From an uncultured Cellvibrionales bacterium (GTDB lineage: Bacteria; Pseudomonadota; Gammaproteobacteria; Pseudomonadales; Dasaniaceae): DNA of 64,000 nt. Position 1 is the stretch's first letter. The number at the start of each line of letters is the position of its first letter. Positions 27,320 through 36,477 of this stretch are shown here, in pieces. The position numbers were made by a program, and so were the translations under genes. The DNA is taken from assembly GCA_913019905.1 (NCBI GenBank), contig CAJVZD010000017.1, forward strand, positions 43,268 to 107,267. Reading direction: 5' to 3'. The notes under the pieces were generated by a model. The model was not told the origin of the DNA and made no database searches. It saw nothing but the letters and a program-made list of their open reading frames with translations.

Positions 27320-27693
27320 TACTGATTCCTGTGTATGTGGTAACTCTAAATAGGTAGCGGCATTAGGCCGCAGCTCCGGTCGAGTCGAAATAAGGTTCAA
27401 AAAAATCTGCTATGAGAGCGGCTTTTATAGTTAACGCTTTTTGAACTGAGCGATTCGTCGCCCTTAACAAAGCCGCTTTCAGTTTTTTTGGTATCTGCCA
27501 ACCAGTTTGGATAATCGAAAAGAATTGAACTCGGTCTGGCATAACAAGTTTGTTAGATACAGGCGGCGTTTCCGTCTCCAAATGCTATCTCTTTTTGTTG
27601 TTTCTCGCTTGATCTCGCCAAGGCTGTGAGCGGATCGGCATATAATACCGATTAAGCGCTCATAGTCTCAACAAAAAATTATTAAAAGATCCC
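27320..27693. other. gap between M16 protease 3' end and aldo/keto reductase start
   Basis: A TTG-initiated 72-codon frame on the minus strand (27363-27581) has no ribosome-binding site or recognised family, so I do not call it. Otherwise I see nothing beyond presumed promoter sequence of the reductase. Confidence 0.4.
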
Positions 27694-30648
27694 CTACAAA
27701 GTAAAGACCTCAAGCGAATTTCCCTCAGCAAATCCGTCAAGTTGATTATATTTCGCTTGGCTTGTAATGATTGCCGTGCTGGCTTGATCCGGTGTGAGGT
27801 ATTTTTTCGTTACCCTTATCAAATCGTCTAAGGATACGTCCAGTATCGCTTGACGGAACTTTTGCCGGAATTCGTGGCTTCGGCCAAACAAGAGATTATG
27901 GAATGATTGTTTTGCTTCGCCGGCGGGGGACCCGGGTTTGTCGAGGCTGCTTATCACACCTAGTATCGCTTGCTCGAGTTGCTCAGCATCGTGTTCGGAC
28001 TCCAACATCCATTGGATCGAGGCATCGAAATCATTCAATGTTTCTTCTAGGCGTGGATCACGGTATGAGTAGAATCGAAAAGCTGCGATACCGGAGTCTT
28101 GACTGGCACCGCCGCCATACGCGCCTCCTTGTTCGCGGATGGCGCGATGCAAAAAACCATTGCGAAGAAATCCACCTAAAACTGTCAGGGCTCCGGCGTC
28201 AGCGTGAGTAGATGTTACGGTCGGGAAGGACTTAGCGCAGAAATTAACTTGGGTATTAGCTATCCATAGTTGCTTACGTGCTTCGCGAATCGGCGCTAAA
28301 GTGAAATGGTTAGGGTTGGTTTTTTCCTGGTCGGGCCATAGTTTTGCAACGGTTTGTTGGCAGTCAGACAGGTTGTGTTCTTCGGCAATAATCAAGTATT
28401 GTTTTGGAGACTTTAGGATTAGCTGGTGTATTGTCTCCAGTTCCTTGGCGTGGTTAATAAGGTTTTTTTCATCGTGCAGATCATCGTCGAGTTGCTTAAT
28501 AGCTTGAATGCCGGCGAGTCCGCTAATCTCATGATTGAGTCGCGCTATCGGACTCATGCCACTACTTGCAGCTGTCATGGCAAGACCGTGCCCATTATTT
28601 GTTACAGATTGTTCTCTCCGGGCTCGTTGCTGGCTGATCAGTTCACCCATCCGTGAATGTTCATCGAAGTGCACTTCTTTAAGCGTGCTCTGCATTAGGG
28701 TTGCTTGTTCCTGCTGATTCCGGGCCAGAGCTTTTGAAGACAGTACTAAAAAGCTTTTGACGTTTTGCGCATCGTCCAGATCACAGCGCAAACTGGTAAA
28801 AGCGTTGATGCTACCGCATACATTAGCCTGCCATGCTTGTGTTTCGAGATAATCTTTTTCTCCGACACCGAGTTCGGTTAAGCAGTTGGTGTAGTAGGGG
28901 AGTACGGCGATTTGTGCAGCAGATAACTCTGGCATTTCTATGAGTATTTGTTGATAGATCAGCCCATTTGTCCCCTGCGCGTAACAGGTGGCTGGCATGC
29001 CTCCTAGTTGTACTTTTTTGCCGGTAATATTACGGATCTCACCCGGTACATCTTCCAGTCCCACCTTTGGCAAAATTGATTCGTCATCTTTTTGTAGTTG
29101 ACGTTCATTGAGTGCTTTGGCTTGCGTGACGAGATGCTGTTTTGCATCGTCGGACATTTGATCTTTTATTGCTTCAAGTTTGTCAGCTTCCGTCTTGTCG
29201 CGATTGGCAGCGAGTTCTGTGTCGGGCGTCATGATCAGCGTAACCCGGTGATTGTTATCAACCAGTAAATGTTGAGCTAAGCCTTTGATGAAGGCGGGGT
29301 CTTTGATATCTTCGTGTAATTGCTCCAACACCGGATCTAGGTTCAGCAAGGAAATGGGATCACCCCGATGCGTTGCGCTGCCCATTGCCGCGAGAATGAG
29401 TTGCAATCCGTAAGGATAACCGTCGCCGCCCACTTCTCGCTGATGCAGTTCTAACTGATGTAATACTGATTCCACTTGTTGTTGCGGAACGCCGTTCTGG
29501 GCTACATCACCTAAGGTATCCAATATTAACTGCTCAATCGCATCGACGTCCTCTGTGCTTGCGCCCTCTACGCCGCAGACAAAAGTCAGTTCGCGCATTG
29601 AATCTTCGAGACCGCACAAAGGTGAAGGGGAATTCGCTAAGTCAGTGGTTTCCAGAACTCTTTGCAAGGGTGAGTTACTGTTATCGAGCAATACGCTTGC
29701 CAGTAGTTGGGCCTGTAAAAGCTCCTGCAGGTTGGCACTCTGTCCCATTAGCCAACCCATCACTACATGTGTCTTGTTTTCACAGCTTCCCTCTTCATTA
29801 AATGCGTAACTTTCTATCGCTCTGATGGGCTTGTCGTAACGCTGTTCTTCCGGAACCTGAATATGCACGTCTAGCGCTTCAAATTGAGACAAGGCTAGTT
29901 GTTCAAAGCTACTTTGGTGTTCTTTGGCTGAAATATCACCGTAAGTCATGAAGATCGCATTGCTGGGATGATAATGAGTTTTATAAAAATCCTTGAGATC
30001 CCGATAGCTTAGGTCCGGGATATGTTCGGGGTCGCCGCCACTGTTAAAATGATAGGTCGTGGTGGGAAACAGGTGTTTGCTGAGAGTTTGCCAGAGCGTG
30101 CTGGGAACAGAGCTCATAGCACCTTTCATTTCGTTAAATACAACGCCTTTGTATACCAATTTGCTGTCAGAATTATCAGTCTCCTCAAACTCTATGCGGT
30201 GACCTTCTTGCAAAAAGTCCAATTCGTCTAATCTTGAGAAAAAAACCGCATCCAGGTAAACGTCTAATAAATTGTTGAAATCTTTCCTATTTTGACTGGC
30301 AAAAGGATAGGCGGTCCAATCGGAACTGGTAAACGCATTCATAAAGGTATTGAGCGATCGACGAATCATCATGAAAAAGGGGTCGCGAACCGGGTACCGT
30401 TGGCTGCCACACAAGGCCGTGTGTTCGAGAATGTGGGCGACACCACGAGAGTCCATAGGAACAGTGCGCAAGGCTACTAGAAAGACATTCTCGTCATTGT
30501 CTGCGTCCATATGATAGTGGACTGCGCCCGTTTTTCTGTGGCGATACTCTTCCACCGTAATATTTAGTGAGTCGATGGCTTGGCTACGTATCCATTCAAA
30601 GGCAGGGTGGCTAGTCTTTTCTTGATCAATTGTCGGATTGGTATTCAT
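27694..30648 (-). CDS. M16C zinc protease, presequence-protease (PreP)-like
   Basis: A 984-residue insulinase-family peptidase of the long, single-chain M16C type. The inverted zinc motif is HILEH (His72, Glu75, His76) and the distal zinc ligand lies in VVFNEMKG. HTALCGSQRYPVRDPFFMM and NAFTSSDWTAYPF are hallmark PreP/falcilysin-type blocks. The second half (after about 540) is the catalytically inactive M16 repeat. The C-terminal substrate-binding RGGAYGGGAS-type block reads EQGGAYGGGASQD. No signal peptide is evident, so it probably degrades peptides in the cytoplasm. Single gene. Confidence 0.95.
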   Translation of the reverse strand: MNTNPTIDQEKTSHPAFEWIRSQAIDSLNITVEEYRHRKTGAVHYHMDADNDENVFLVALRTVPMDSRGVAHILEHTALCGSQRYPVRDPFFMMIRRSLNTFMNAFTSSDWTAYPFASQNRKDFNNLLDVYLDAVFFSRLDELDFLQEGHRIEFEETDNSDSKLVYKGVVFNEMKGAMSSVPSTLWQTLSKHLFPTTTYHFNSGGDPEHIPDLSYRDLKDFYKTHYHPSNAIFMTYGDISAKEHQSSFEQLALSQFEALDVHIQVPEEQRYDKPIRAIESYAFNEEGSCENKTHVVMGWLMGQSANLQELLQAQLLASVLLDNSNSPLQRVLETTDLANSPSPLCGLEDSMRELTFVCGVEGASTEDVDAIEQLILDTLGDVAQNGVPQQQVESVLHQLELHQREVGGDGYPYGLQLILAAMGSATHRGDPISLLNLDPVLEQLHEDIKDPAFIKGLAQHLLVDNNHRVTLIMTPDTELAANRDKTEADKLEAIKDQMSDDAKQHLVTQAKALNERQLQKDDESILPKVGLEDVPGEIRNITGKKVQLGGMPATCYAQGTNGLIYQQILIEMPELSAAQIAVLPYYTNCLTELGVGEKDYLETQAWQANVCGSINAFTSLRCDLDDAQNVKSFLVLSSKALARNQQEQATLMQSTLKEVHFDEHSRMGELISQQRARREQSVTNNGHGLAMTAASSGMSPIARLNHEISGLAGIQAIKQLDDDLHDEKNLINHAKELETIHQLILKSPKQYLIIAEEHNLSDCQQTVAKLWPDQEKTNPNHFTLAPIREARKQLWIANTQVNFCAKSFPTVTSTHADAGALTVLGGFLRNGFLHRAIREQGGAYGGGASQDSGIAAFRFYSYRDPRLEETLNDFDASIQWMLESEHDAEQLEQAILGVISSLDKPGSPAGEAKQSFHNLLFGRSHEFRQKFRQAILDVSLDDLIRVTKKYLTPDQASTAIITSQAKYNQLDGFAEGNSLEVFTL

Positions 30649-31167
30649 CGCTATTCCGTATAATGGTTTATCGGTATTTCTTCAATTACAATATTGTACC
30701 GTCAGTAGGTGTGAATATCAGCTATAACTTATAGCTCAGGCCAATGGTAGAGAGCTTACTATCCGAGCGGCCGTCAGTGTAAATTGATACTATTGTTATC
30801 TTAGGTTCGATTTAGTGTGTTGCCTTAGGTCACGCGAGTGCGGCTTTGAAGCCTGAGTTAAGAAATGGACATTCCGAAACGACAATAGAGTCGGGTATGT
30901 TTAGGGGATATTTGTGCTTATGCGTTTACGAATAGCTGTTTGCCAATGACAGTCTGTTTTAATAGTTTTGGTATCAATTAATACTGAGTCAGAGGAAGTG
31001 GTGTAGAAGAAATTGCGTAATCAGCGATCCCCTAGCGAGCGACGCTTTTGATACGGTGTGCTAAGAGCCCGTCATCTAAGACAGCTGGTCCTGTAAATGT
31101 TCTATCGCAGATGCCCTGTTTCTCAATACGCCAGATTGGCATAATGTAGTTAACCCAGGTTGCTTTT

Positions 31168-31305
31168 ATGGTAAACAGTTCGAAATTTCAAATACAAGGA
31201 AATAAAAAGACTTGTAAACGATGTATACAAGCCCGCTGGCTCATGACTTTTTTGATGCTGTCATCAATGTTGGTTATTCTTTACCTTAACGAGTTTGCTG
31301 CTTGA
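31168..31305 (+). CDS. candidate 45-residue single-pass membrane protein
   Basis: ATG after AGGTTGCTTTT opens a 45-codon frame. The N-terminus is basic with a Cys pair (KTCKRCIQARW), followed by a 17-residue hydrophobic helix (WLMTFLMLSSMLVILYL) and a short NEFAA tail. The composition is that of a real small bitopic protein, Cys pair in the cytoplasm by the positive-inside rule. No family recognised and no comparative support. Confidence 0.35.
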   Translation: MVNSSKFQIQGNKKTCKRCIQARWLMTFLMLSSMLVILYLNEFAA

Positions 31306-31433
31306 TGGACATGGATGAATGATCACTCGCCTATGTTGGCTAGTGTTTGTATCCAGACCTTATTGTAATTGTGTTTAGGTTTATCGCGACTATCCCTGCG
31401 ACGCAAATCTCACCATCATATTGGAGGTAAAAA

Positions 31434-31445
31434 ATGCCCCGATAG
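31434..31445 (+). other. three-codon frame behind a strong ribosome-binding site
   Basis: TTGGAGGTAAAAA precedes ATG CCC CGA TAG, giving only Met-Pro-Arg. It could be a minimal regulatory uORF for the DUF6316 gene 92 bases further on, or the scar of a lost gene. Confidence 0.3.
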
Positions 31446-31536
31446 AACAAAATAATATACTGTTTTTAACGGAGTTCTCTAAACTTAATAGGAATGCTTT
31501 AGCGATTGTTAGGGCTGGATAAGATGGGAGGTTTCT

Positions 31537-31764
31537 ATGCAGTATCGTATTGGTGAGGTTACGAATAATAACTTTAGAAACAGACGCTTCTTTTGTATTA
31601 GTGGGGAGTGGTATTTTTCAACAAGAGAAAACTTACATGTCGGACCGTTTTTTGATAAAGAAGAAGCGGAAATCGAATTAATGTTTTTCTTGCGACATGT
31701 TAATGAAGGCGGGATCTACGCAAACATTGCGAGCGAACAGCGGGTGTTTTCGGTTCATTGTTAA
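31537..31764 (+). CDS. small conserved protein, DUF6316-like
   Basis: A 75-residue protein starting at ATG behind GGGAGG. The pattern R.FF...GEWYFSTREN...GPF.....AE.EL..FL is the one I associate with DUF6316, a short family in Pseudomonas and relatives. The function is unknown. The conserved WYFSTRE and GPF blocks suggest a compact beta-rich fold with an alpha tail (KEEAEIELMFFLRHV). Confidence 0.75.
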   Translation: MQYRIGEVTNNNFRNRRFFCISGEWYFSTRENLHVGPFFDKEEAEIELMFFLRHVNEGGIYANIASEQRVFSVHC

Positions 31765-31852
31765 GCTAATTCAATAATGTTTTCGGGGACTTTTCACAGG
31801 ATTTCTTTTTCAAAATTTACAAAAGCTCATTGCATTTTTTTAGCCGTTTAGT

Positions 31853-31888
31853 GGAAATTATTCACTCATTTAGCCGTTAATAATTTCC
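31853..31888. terminator. possible bidirectional hairpin between convergent genes
   Basis: GGAAATTATT and AATAATTTCC form a perfect 10-bp inverted repeat around a 16-base loop. The hairpin lies between the DUF6316 gene and the convergent cyclic-nucleotide-binding gene. The stem is AT-rich and no strong T-run follows, so termination is only a guess. Confidence 0.35.
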
Positions 31889-32022
31889 TCTGCTGAACTT
31901 GGCTTATCGTTGCCGAGACCGCTGTTGCGACGATTGCATCAATTATGTCATCCACACCTTGCGCGAACGGTTGGTTGTTGTGCCGTTTTTAGACTGCTTT
32001 CCTCTTACCCCTCCAATACGGC

Positions 32023-33075
32023 TCAAACCGCGTCAGACCACAGGTAAGCTTTAAACCCTGCTTGGCGCAGTAAATAAGTTGCGAGTACGGACCGACTGTC
32101 ATTCGCGGGAGACACAATATACAGTAAAGGTTGTCGTAAGTTTTTCATTTGATGACGTAGAGCGCTTATCGGAATATTTTCACTGCCTTCTCTATGGTTG
32201 TTGCGATATTCCACGGGCAGGCGGACGTCGATTACCTGAGCGTCTCCCTCGTTATTAATGATGTCATTAGTGACGGGGGTGACTAAGTGTTGCTTAATCA
32301 GCGAATCGAATTTATCAACATCCAGCCGGCCTAGAACACCATCTGTAAGCATGGTGACGGACGCATTTCGAATAGTATCGGCGACAAGTGCTTCATCACC
32401 GAAGTAATTACCTGCAGTCAGTTCTATGGTAATTCCTTTGAATGGACCTTTTGGTGCGGTTTGTACTTCAGCGATACCTTGTTTTATGACGTAAAAATAG
32501 TCACCCATACTATGGCTTTTGACGATACATTCGCCGGAATTTACCTGCGTATCCTCAATTTGGGAAAATAATTGGTGAATTATCATGCTGGGAAGATTTT
32601 CTGCTAACGGTGAACGAATAAATACATCGTCCCAGTCCTCATTGAAGTCGTCATCAACCATTGTTTCAGTTTCAAGAGAAAGGTGTTCTTCGTCGAGATA
32701 GGTCATCGTCATTTCTTGACTAGATTCTAAAAATCCATCCAACTTTTGTGTATTTACTACTAGAACTGTGCAGTCTTGTGTCGCTTTAACGCTGCCGCGC
32801 TCTTCCAGCTGACTTTCCAAAGAAAATTGGCATTGGGGTGAGTCATGACTAATGCTGAAGCGATGATCGAAAGACTGGCGAATCTCGATGCTGCCCTCTA
32901 TTAGGAAGTGGCTGATATCGGGATTGTTTGATTTGCGTATAATAGGATCCCCGTTATTAACCTGCTTTATCGATAGTGTATCAGCCAATTGAGAATGGTA
33001 TTTTGGCGACACGTCACTAAGCGGCCGGAAGCGCTCAATATAGGTTCCTAGATCAATATTTGGCGATTCAGACAT
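32023..33075 (-). CDS. cyclic-nucleotide-binding-domain protein with C-terminal rhodanese fold
   Basis: A 350-residue protein. Two cNMP-binding-type beta-barrels are present: a degenerate one at about 15-120 and a better one at about 150-265. The second contains GDYFYVIKQGIAEVQ, GNYFGDEALVADTIRNASV and the phosphate-cassette-like stretch. A rhodanese-like domain follows (about 275-348; QVIDVRLPVEYRNNH and NIPISALR). In the rhodanese active-site loop the usual Cys is absent (YIVSPANDSRS has Ser), so sulfur transfer is unlikely. There is no DNA-binding domain. It probably senses a nucleotide and acts by protein contact. AAGGAGG is a near-perfect ribosome-binding site. Confidence 0.87.
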   Translation of the reverse strand: MSESPNIDLGTYIERFRPLSDVSPKYHSQLADTLSIKQVNNGDPIIRKSNNPDISHFLIEGSIEIRQSFDHRFSISHDSPQCQFSLESQLEERGSVKATQDCTVLVVNTQKLDGFLESSQEMTMTYLDEEHLSLETETMVDDDFNEDWDDVFIRSPLAENLPSMIIHQLFSQIEDTQVNSGECIVKSHSMGDYFYVIKQGIAEVQTAPKGPFKGITIELTAGNYFGDEALVADTIRNASVTMLTDGVLGRLDVDKFDSLIKQHLVTPVTNDIINNEGDAQVIDVRLPVEYRNNHREGSENIPISALRHQMKNLRQPLLYIVSPANDSRSVLATYLLRQAGFKAYLWSDAV

Positions 33076-33458
33076 AATTATCCTCCTTGTGAAAGCGTGA
33101 TTTTTGACATTGCGGCCATGCTGGTTATTATATGAGACCGCTGAAAGTGGCTTTTTTAGCGTGTTTAAAACCGCTAAGAATTTAAGTGAGCAACCCGATC
33201 GAAGCAGTCAATTTCTTTTATTAATGTCGTATCGGCTCTCCAGCTAAAGGTAATAGGGGTTTTGATCGGTGATTTAGCCCCATCTTCACTATAGGTCACG
33301 AAGAGAGTGTTGTCATGCGGGTTCCGGTGTTAAAGTTTAGATGTAAAAAACGCAAATTTTATCGTAGAGGTTGGGCTCGTTGAAATGGTCATTACTGACA
33401 CATGAGCTGTGGTATCAGTAATTCCATCTACAAAATCAAGGTTTTTTGAGGTGTCATA
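33076..33458. other. divergent intergenic region
   Basis: Separates the leftward cNMP/rhodanese gene from the rightward DUF2288 gene. Aside from the inverted repeat at 33391-33422 I see nothing specific. Confidence 0.4.
33391..33422. promoter_or_regulatory. operator-like imperfect hairpin upstream of DUF2288 gene
   Basis: Outer arms ATTACTGA and TCAGTAAT are perfectly complementary, with inner arms CACA and TGTG. The element lies 36 bases before the DUF2288 start. It could be a regulator-binding site or a leader hairpin. Confidence 0.35.
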
Positions 33459-33770
33459 ATGTCTGATGTAGGTGATGAATTAGCGCGCTTGAATAAGGAG
33501 ACGGCGAAGATTCTTTGGTCGGAGTTGCAGAAATTCTATGCTCAGGGCCTTGTCATTTGTGTGGCGCCAGACATGGATCTAATCAAAGTCGCTGCAGCTT
33601 TTAGTCAGGATGATAAAAGGTCTGTCGAAACCTGGCTGGAAGCAGCTATGATATTTCATGTTAAAGATGAGGATGCCATTCGTTGGCTAGAGCAAGACCC
33701 TGTGTTTTGGGCCGTTGTAGTGGCGCCTTGGGTGCTTGTTCAGAAGATCGGTGAAAACGCGGTTGAATAG
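33459..33770 (+). CDS. DUF2288-family protein
   Basis: A 103-residue conserved protein with the family pattern L..ETAKI.WSELQ..FA.G.......LDLI.VA..F..D, here ETAKILWSELQKFYAQGLVI and WLEQDPVFWAVVVAPWVLVQ. Mostly helical; function unknown. It is common in gammaproteobacteria and cyanobacteria. ATG follows GAGGTG. A second small gene lies 87 bases downstream on the same strand. Confidence 0.85.
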   Translation: MSDVGDELARLNKETAKILWSELQKFYAQGLVICVAPDMDLIKVAAAFSQDDKRSVETWLEAAMIFHVKDEDAIRWLEQDPVFWAVVVAPWVLVQKIGENAVE

Positions 33771-33857
33771 TACTCGTTTGGAGTGATTGTAAATTCGATC
33801 TTATGCTCGATAAGATGTTGTTCTGTCATTAAATTGGAGATTAGAAAGCTAAGGTCG

Positions 33858-34139
33858 ATGGAAAAAAATCAATTATTCGAAAGTATTGAAACTCGTTTAA
33901 CAAAGATTTATGCCGAATATGCGATCGGAAACGATGTCGCACCTGCAACACTATTTCGGACCGAAGGATTCATAGAGGCCGCCTGTTTATCGGGACTGGT
34001 AAATGAGAGGGAAGTTCTATCTCTTATGGAACGTCTCCAGAACAGCCTGCTGGGTTTTGTTCAGCCACAAGCTGAAGCGGGTCGTTTAGCAATACACAGT
34101 ACAATGAAGCGGGCGCCCGTTTGTCCATCAACCAAGTAA
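33858..34139 (+). CDS. hypothetical 93-residue helical protein
   Basis: Start chosen at ATG 33858 (MEKNQLFESIETRLTKIYAE) behind AAGG; the frame upstream is Cys-rich and unlike coding sequence. The protein is predicted helical and moderately acidic, with a Pro-rich, basic tail (KRAPVCPSTK). I do not recognise the family. It probably shares a transcript with the DUF2288 gene. Confidence 0.6.
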   Translation: MEKNQLFESIETRLTKIYAEYAIGNDVAPATLFRTEGFIEAACLSGLVNEREVLSLMERLQNSLLGFVQPQAEAGRLAIHSTMKRAPVCPSTK

Positions 34140-34192
34140 AGCGTTTGTTAGTCTTGCGCTGTTAGGCACTTATTTTGTTACACATTTGTGTT

Positions 34193-34255
34193 ACTAAACT
34201 CTTATGTCACTAAACCTTATGTTAATAAGCTTTTATGGAACTAAACACTCATGTT
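34193..34255. repeat. degenerate direct repeats, three copies
   Basis: Three copies related to ACTAAACTCTTATGT start at about 34193, 34209 and 34240. The last copy overlaps the final codons of pdxJ, which points to local slippage or duplication at the gene end. Confidence 0.6.
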
Positions 34256-35034
34256 GATAAACAAAGCTGGTAAGCTCTCACCGCATTGGCCAAACCTTGT
34301 TCGATTGCGTCAACTGTCAGTGCATGGCCAATTGAGACTTCGAGCAAGTTAGGAATGGTTGCAAACTTTTTTAGGTTGTGAAGATTTAGATCATGTCCGG
34401 CATTCAATCCCAGATCTAAATCCGCGGCAAGTTCTCCGCTACGATAAAATTGCTTAAAACTATCTTCGAATTGTTCGGGGCGATGCGCTTTGTCTTCGTA
34501 CGCTTTAGCGTAGGGGCCGGTATAAAGTTCTATACGATCAGTGTTTATTTGTTTGGCTAGCCGAATTTGTTCAATGTCGGGATCCATGAATAGGCTGACA
34601 CGAATACCGAGTTTTTGTAATTCCTCGATAATGGGCGCTAATTTGTCGGCGCTTGTCTTTAAGTCAAATCCATGATCAGAGGTTAATTGGTGTTGATCGT
34701 CTGGTACCAGAGTACATTGGGCCGGTTTTATGGCTTTAACAAGTTCAATAAATCCGGGGTAGTCACTAACGTTTTGTCTTGTACTTTTCGTTGCTGGCGC
34801 AAAAGGGTTGCCTTCGATATTCAATTCAACGGTTAGTATTTTAGCCAGATCGAAACAATCATCGACGCGAATATGTCTCTGATCTGGTCTCGGGTGTACG
34901 GTAATGCCGTCAGCACCCGCATCAATACACATCTGTGCATGTCTTGTAATGCTCGGATATGTTGTGTCCCTGGAGTTGCGAATAAGGGCAATTTTATTGA
35001 GATTGACGCTTAGCGCCGTGGTTGAGCTTGTCAC
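34249..35034 (-). CDS. pdxJ: pyridoxine 5'-phosphate synthase
   Basis: A 261-residue TIM-barrel enzyme that condenses 1-deoxyxylulose 5-phosphate with 3-amino-2-oxopropyl phosphate in vitamin B6 synthesis. The family opening (LSVNLNKIALIRNSR), ITVHPRPDQRHI, EGNPF, VPDDQHQLTSDHG and LNAGHDLN are all present. GTG start overlapping the stop of the upstream cyclophilin gene by four bases (GTGA), so translation is coupled. Its partner pathway enzyme SerC (PdxF) appears as a decayed fragment elsewhere in this window (50863-51089). The location away from recO/acpS, its usual gammaproteobacterial neighbours, is noteworthy. Confidence 0.95.
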   Translation of the reverse strand: MTSSTTALSVNLNKIALIRNSRDTTYPSITRHAQMCIDAGADGITVHPRPDQRHIRVDDCFDLAKILTVELNIEGNPFAPATKSTRQNVSDYPGFIELVKAIKPAQCTLVPDDQHQLTSDHGFDLKTSADKLAPIIEELQKLGIRVSLFMDPDIEQIRLAKQINTDRIELYTGPYAKAYEDKAHRPEQFEDSFKQFYRSGELAADLDLGLNAGHDLNLHNLKKFATIPNLLEVSIGHALTVDAIEQGLANAVRAYQLCLST

Positions 35035-35597
35035 TGTTTTATTTCTACTTTTTCAATGATGATAGGTTCAACCGGAACGTTGCTATGCCCCAGTTTGTCG
35101 TGGGTTTCAGTCTTCTCTATGGCTTTAATAACGAACTGGCCATCTACCACTTTAGCAAATACAGCATAGCCCAGATTGCCCTTCATCGCATCAAGACTGG
35201 AATTCATATTAACATTGATAAAAAATTGCGCGGTCGCGCTATCGGGATCGTTAGTTCTGGCCATCGCGACTGTCCAGCGATTGTTGCGGAGACCGTTGCC
35301 CGATTCATTGACTATCGGGTCAAAGGTGGTTTTCCTTTGCATATCCTTGTTAAATCCTCCACCCTGAATCATAAATCGTTTGATGACCCGGTGGAAAATA
35401 GTATTGTCGTAAAATCCTGAGTTAGCATATTTTATAAAGTTGGCGACTGTTATAGGCGCTTGTGCAGGATAAAGTTCAAGGGTTATATCACCTTTATTTG
35501 TTTTGATCGTTGCCTTGGGGTTGGAAACGACTCCCTGCTGTGCGATGGCAGAAAATGATAGTGATGCAATCAAAAGAAAAGAAAAAAAGGATTTCAT
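35031..35597 (-). CDS. ppiA: periplasmic peptidyl-prolyl cis-trans isomerase, cyclophilin type
   Basis: A 188-residue cyclophilin. I start it at ATG 35597, which opens a signal peptide (MKSFFSFLLIASLSFSAIAQ, cleavage after AQ). Hallmarks are FHRVIKRFMIQGGGF, TVAMART, SATAQFFINVN and YAVFAKVVDG; the catalytic Arg of FHRV is present. It catalyses proline isomerisation during folding of exported proteins. It overlaps the pdxJ start by four bases. A single small cyclophilin domain, similar in size to PpiA. Confidence 0.93.
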   Translation of the reverse strand: MKSFFSFLLIASLSFSAIAQQGVVSNPKATIKTNKGDITLELYPAQAPITVANFIKYANSGFYDNTIFHRVIKRFMIQGGGFNKDMQRKTTFDPIVNESGNGLRNNRWTVAMARTNDPDSATAQFFINVNMNSSLDAMKGNLGYAVFAKVVDGQFVIKAIEKTETHDKLGHSNVPVEPIIIEKVEIKQ

Positions 35598-35811
35598 AAT
35601 ATTATCAACAATTAAGGTTAAGATTAACTGGCGCAGAGCAATAGCCAGTAGGTTCGGTAATTTCAACCCTGAAAAAAGTCTTCCCTATGAGAGTCACGTT
35701 TTGCTGAGACTCTGTTGCCAAGTGAATCTAATAATCTACAAAATGAGTTTACCTGCAATAGCTCATTCTCATTACGTTAAAATATTACGTAAAGTTTCTA
35801 ATTATGGGCAG

Positions 35812-36477
35812 TCAGGCCCACTCGGTGTTTTTGCTAGGCCAGAGTCGCGGTACTATCAACGTTATCATCACCCCTATCAGTACAGCAAAAGCACCATTGA
35901 GGAAAGCATCGTTGGAATCATCGTCTTGCAAGCGTTTATTATCCGAACTTAGAACATCAAGATTGTTTTTTAATTTTTGGTTGTCCTCCATGAGTTGCTG
36001 ATTGTCACTGTTTAATCGTATGGCGTTCGCAGAAATATTCTTAATTTGCTGAAGCTCAATATCCATCTTTGTGCTTTCTTCCGATAGTGTAGCGAGTTGC
36101 TTAAGCGCAGCATCTTTTTCAGTGCGATTAGTTTGCACTTCCTGTGTTAGTGCGTCGTTGCTTTCTTCCAGCTTTGCAATACTTATTAACGATTGTTCGT
36201 ACAGCGACCGTCCAGACTGTTCGTCACTTAGGTATTGGGTTTGTAGCCAGCCTTCTTTTCCGTTATCGGTGCGCACGTGGCTGTAGTTGCCGTCTTCACT
36301 TTTTTCGATAATTGTTAGTCTGGTGCCACTGACCAAGCCCTTATGTACGATTCTGTGTTGTGTTGTTTGACCACTGCGTAATGGGATAAATAAGATGTCG
36401 CGTATATACCGAATTTCTTGACTGTAGATATCATTGCTGACGGTGATTAATAAAACAAAAAACACAACAGATTTCAC
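35812..36477 (-). CDS. SH3/anchor-domain envelope protein (TIGR04211, YgiM-like)
   Basis: A 221-residue protein with GTG start at 36477 behind AAGGA; the longer frame lacks a signal. Layout: signal peptide (VKSVVFFVLLITVSNDIYS), bacterial SH3 domain (YIRDILFIPLRSG through GKEGWLQTQYL, about 20-85), a coiled coil (about 95-185), and a C-terminal membrane helix (AFLNGAFAVLIGVMITLIV) with basic anchor. This is the architecture of TIGR04211/YgiM proteins, anchored in the inner membrane with the SH3 domain in the periplasm. Function not established. Confidence 0.88.
   Translation of the reverse strand: MKSVVFFVLLITVSNDIYSQEIRYIRDILFIPLRSGQTTQHRIVHKGLVSGTRLTIIEKSEDGNYSHVRTDNGKEGWLQTQYLSDEQSGRSLYEQSLISIAKLEESNDALTQEVQTNRTEKDAALKQLATLSEESTKMDIELQQIKNISANAIRLNSDNQQLMEDNQKLKNNLDVLSSDNKRLQDDDSNDAFLNGAFAVLIGVMITLIVPRLWPSKNTEWA

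Larger units (their letters stand above)
30649..31536. other. 888-bp region with one candidate small gene
   Basis: The only coding candidate is the 45-codon membrane-protein frame at 31168-31305. The strong ribosome-binding site at 31422-31426 leads into a three-codon frame. The rest (about 30650-31150) shows nothing I recognise. Confidence 0.4.

Noticed and set aside
27363..27581. 72-codon minus-strand frame upstream of the M16 protease's 3' end
   Set aside because: TTG start without ribosome-binding site and no recognisable family; left as non-coding.
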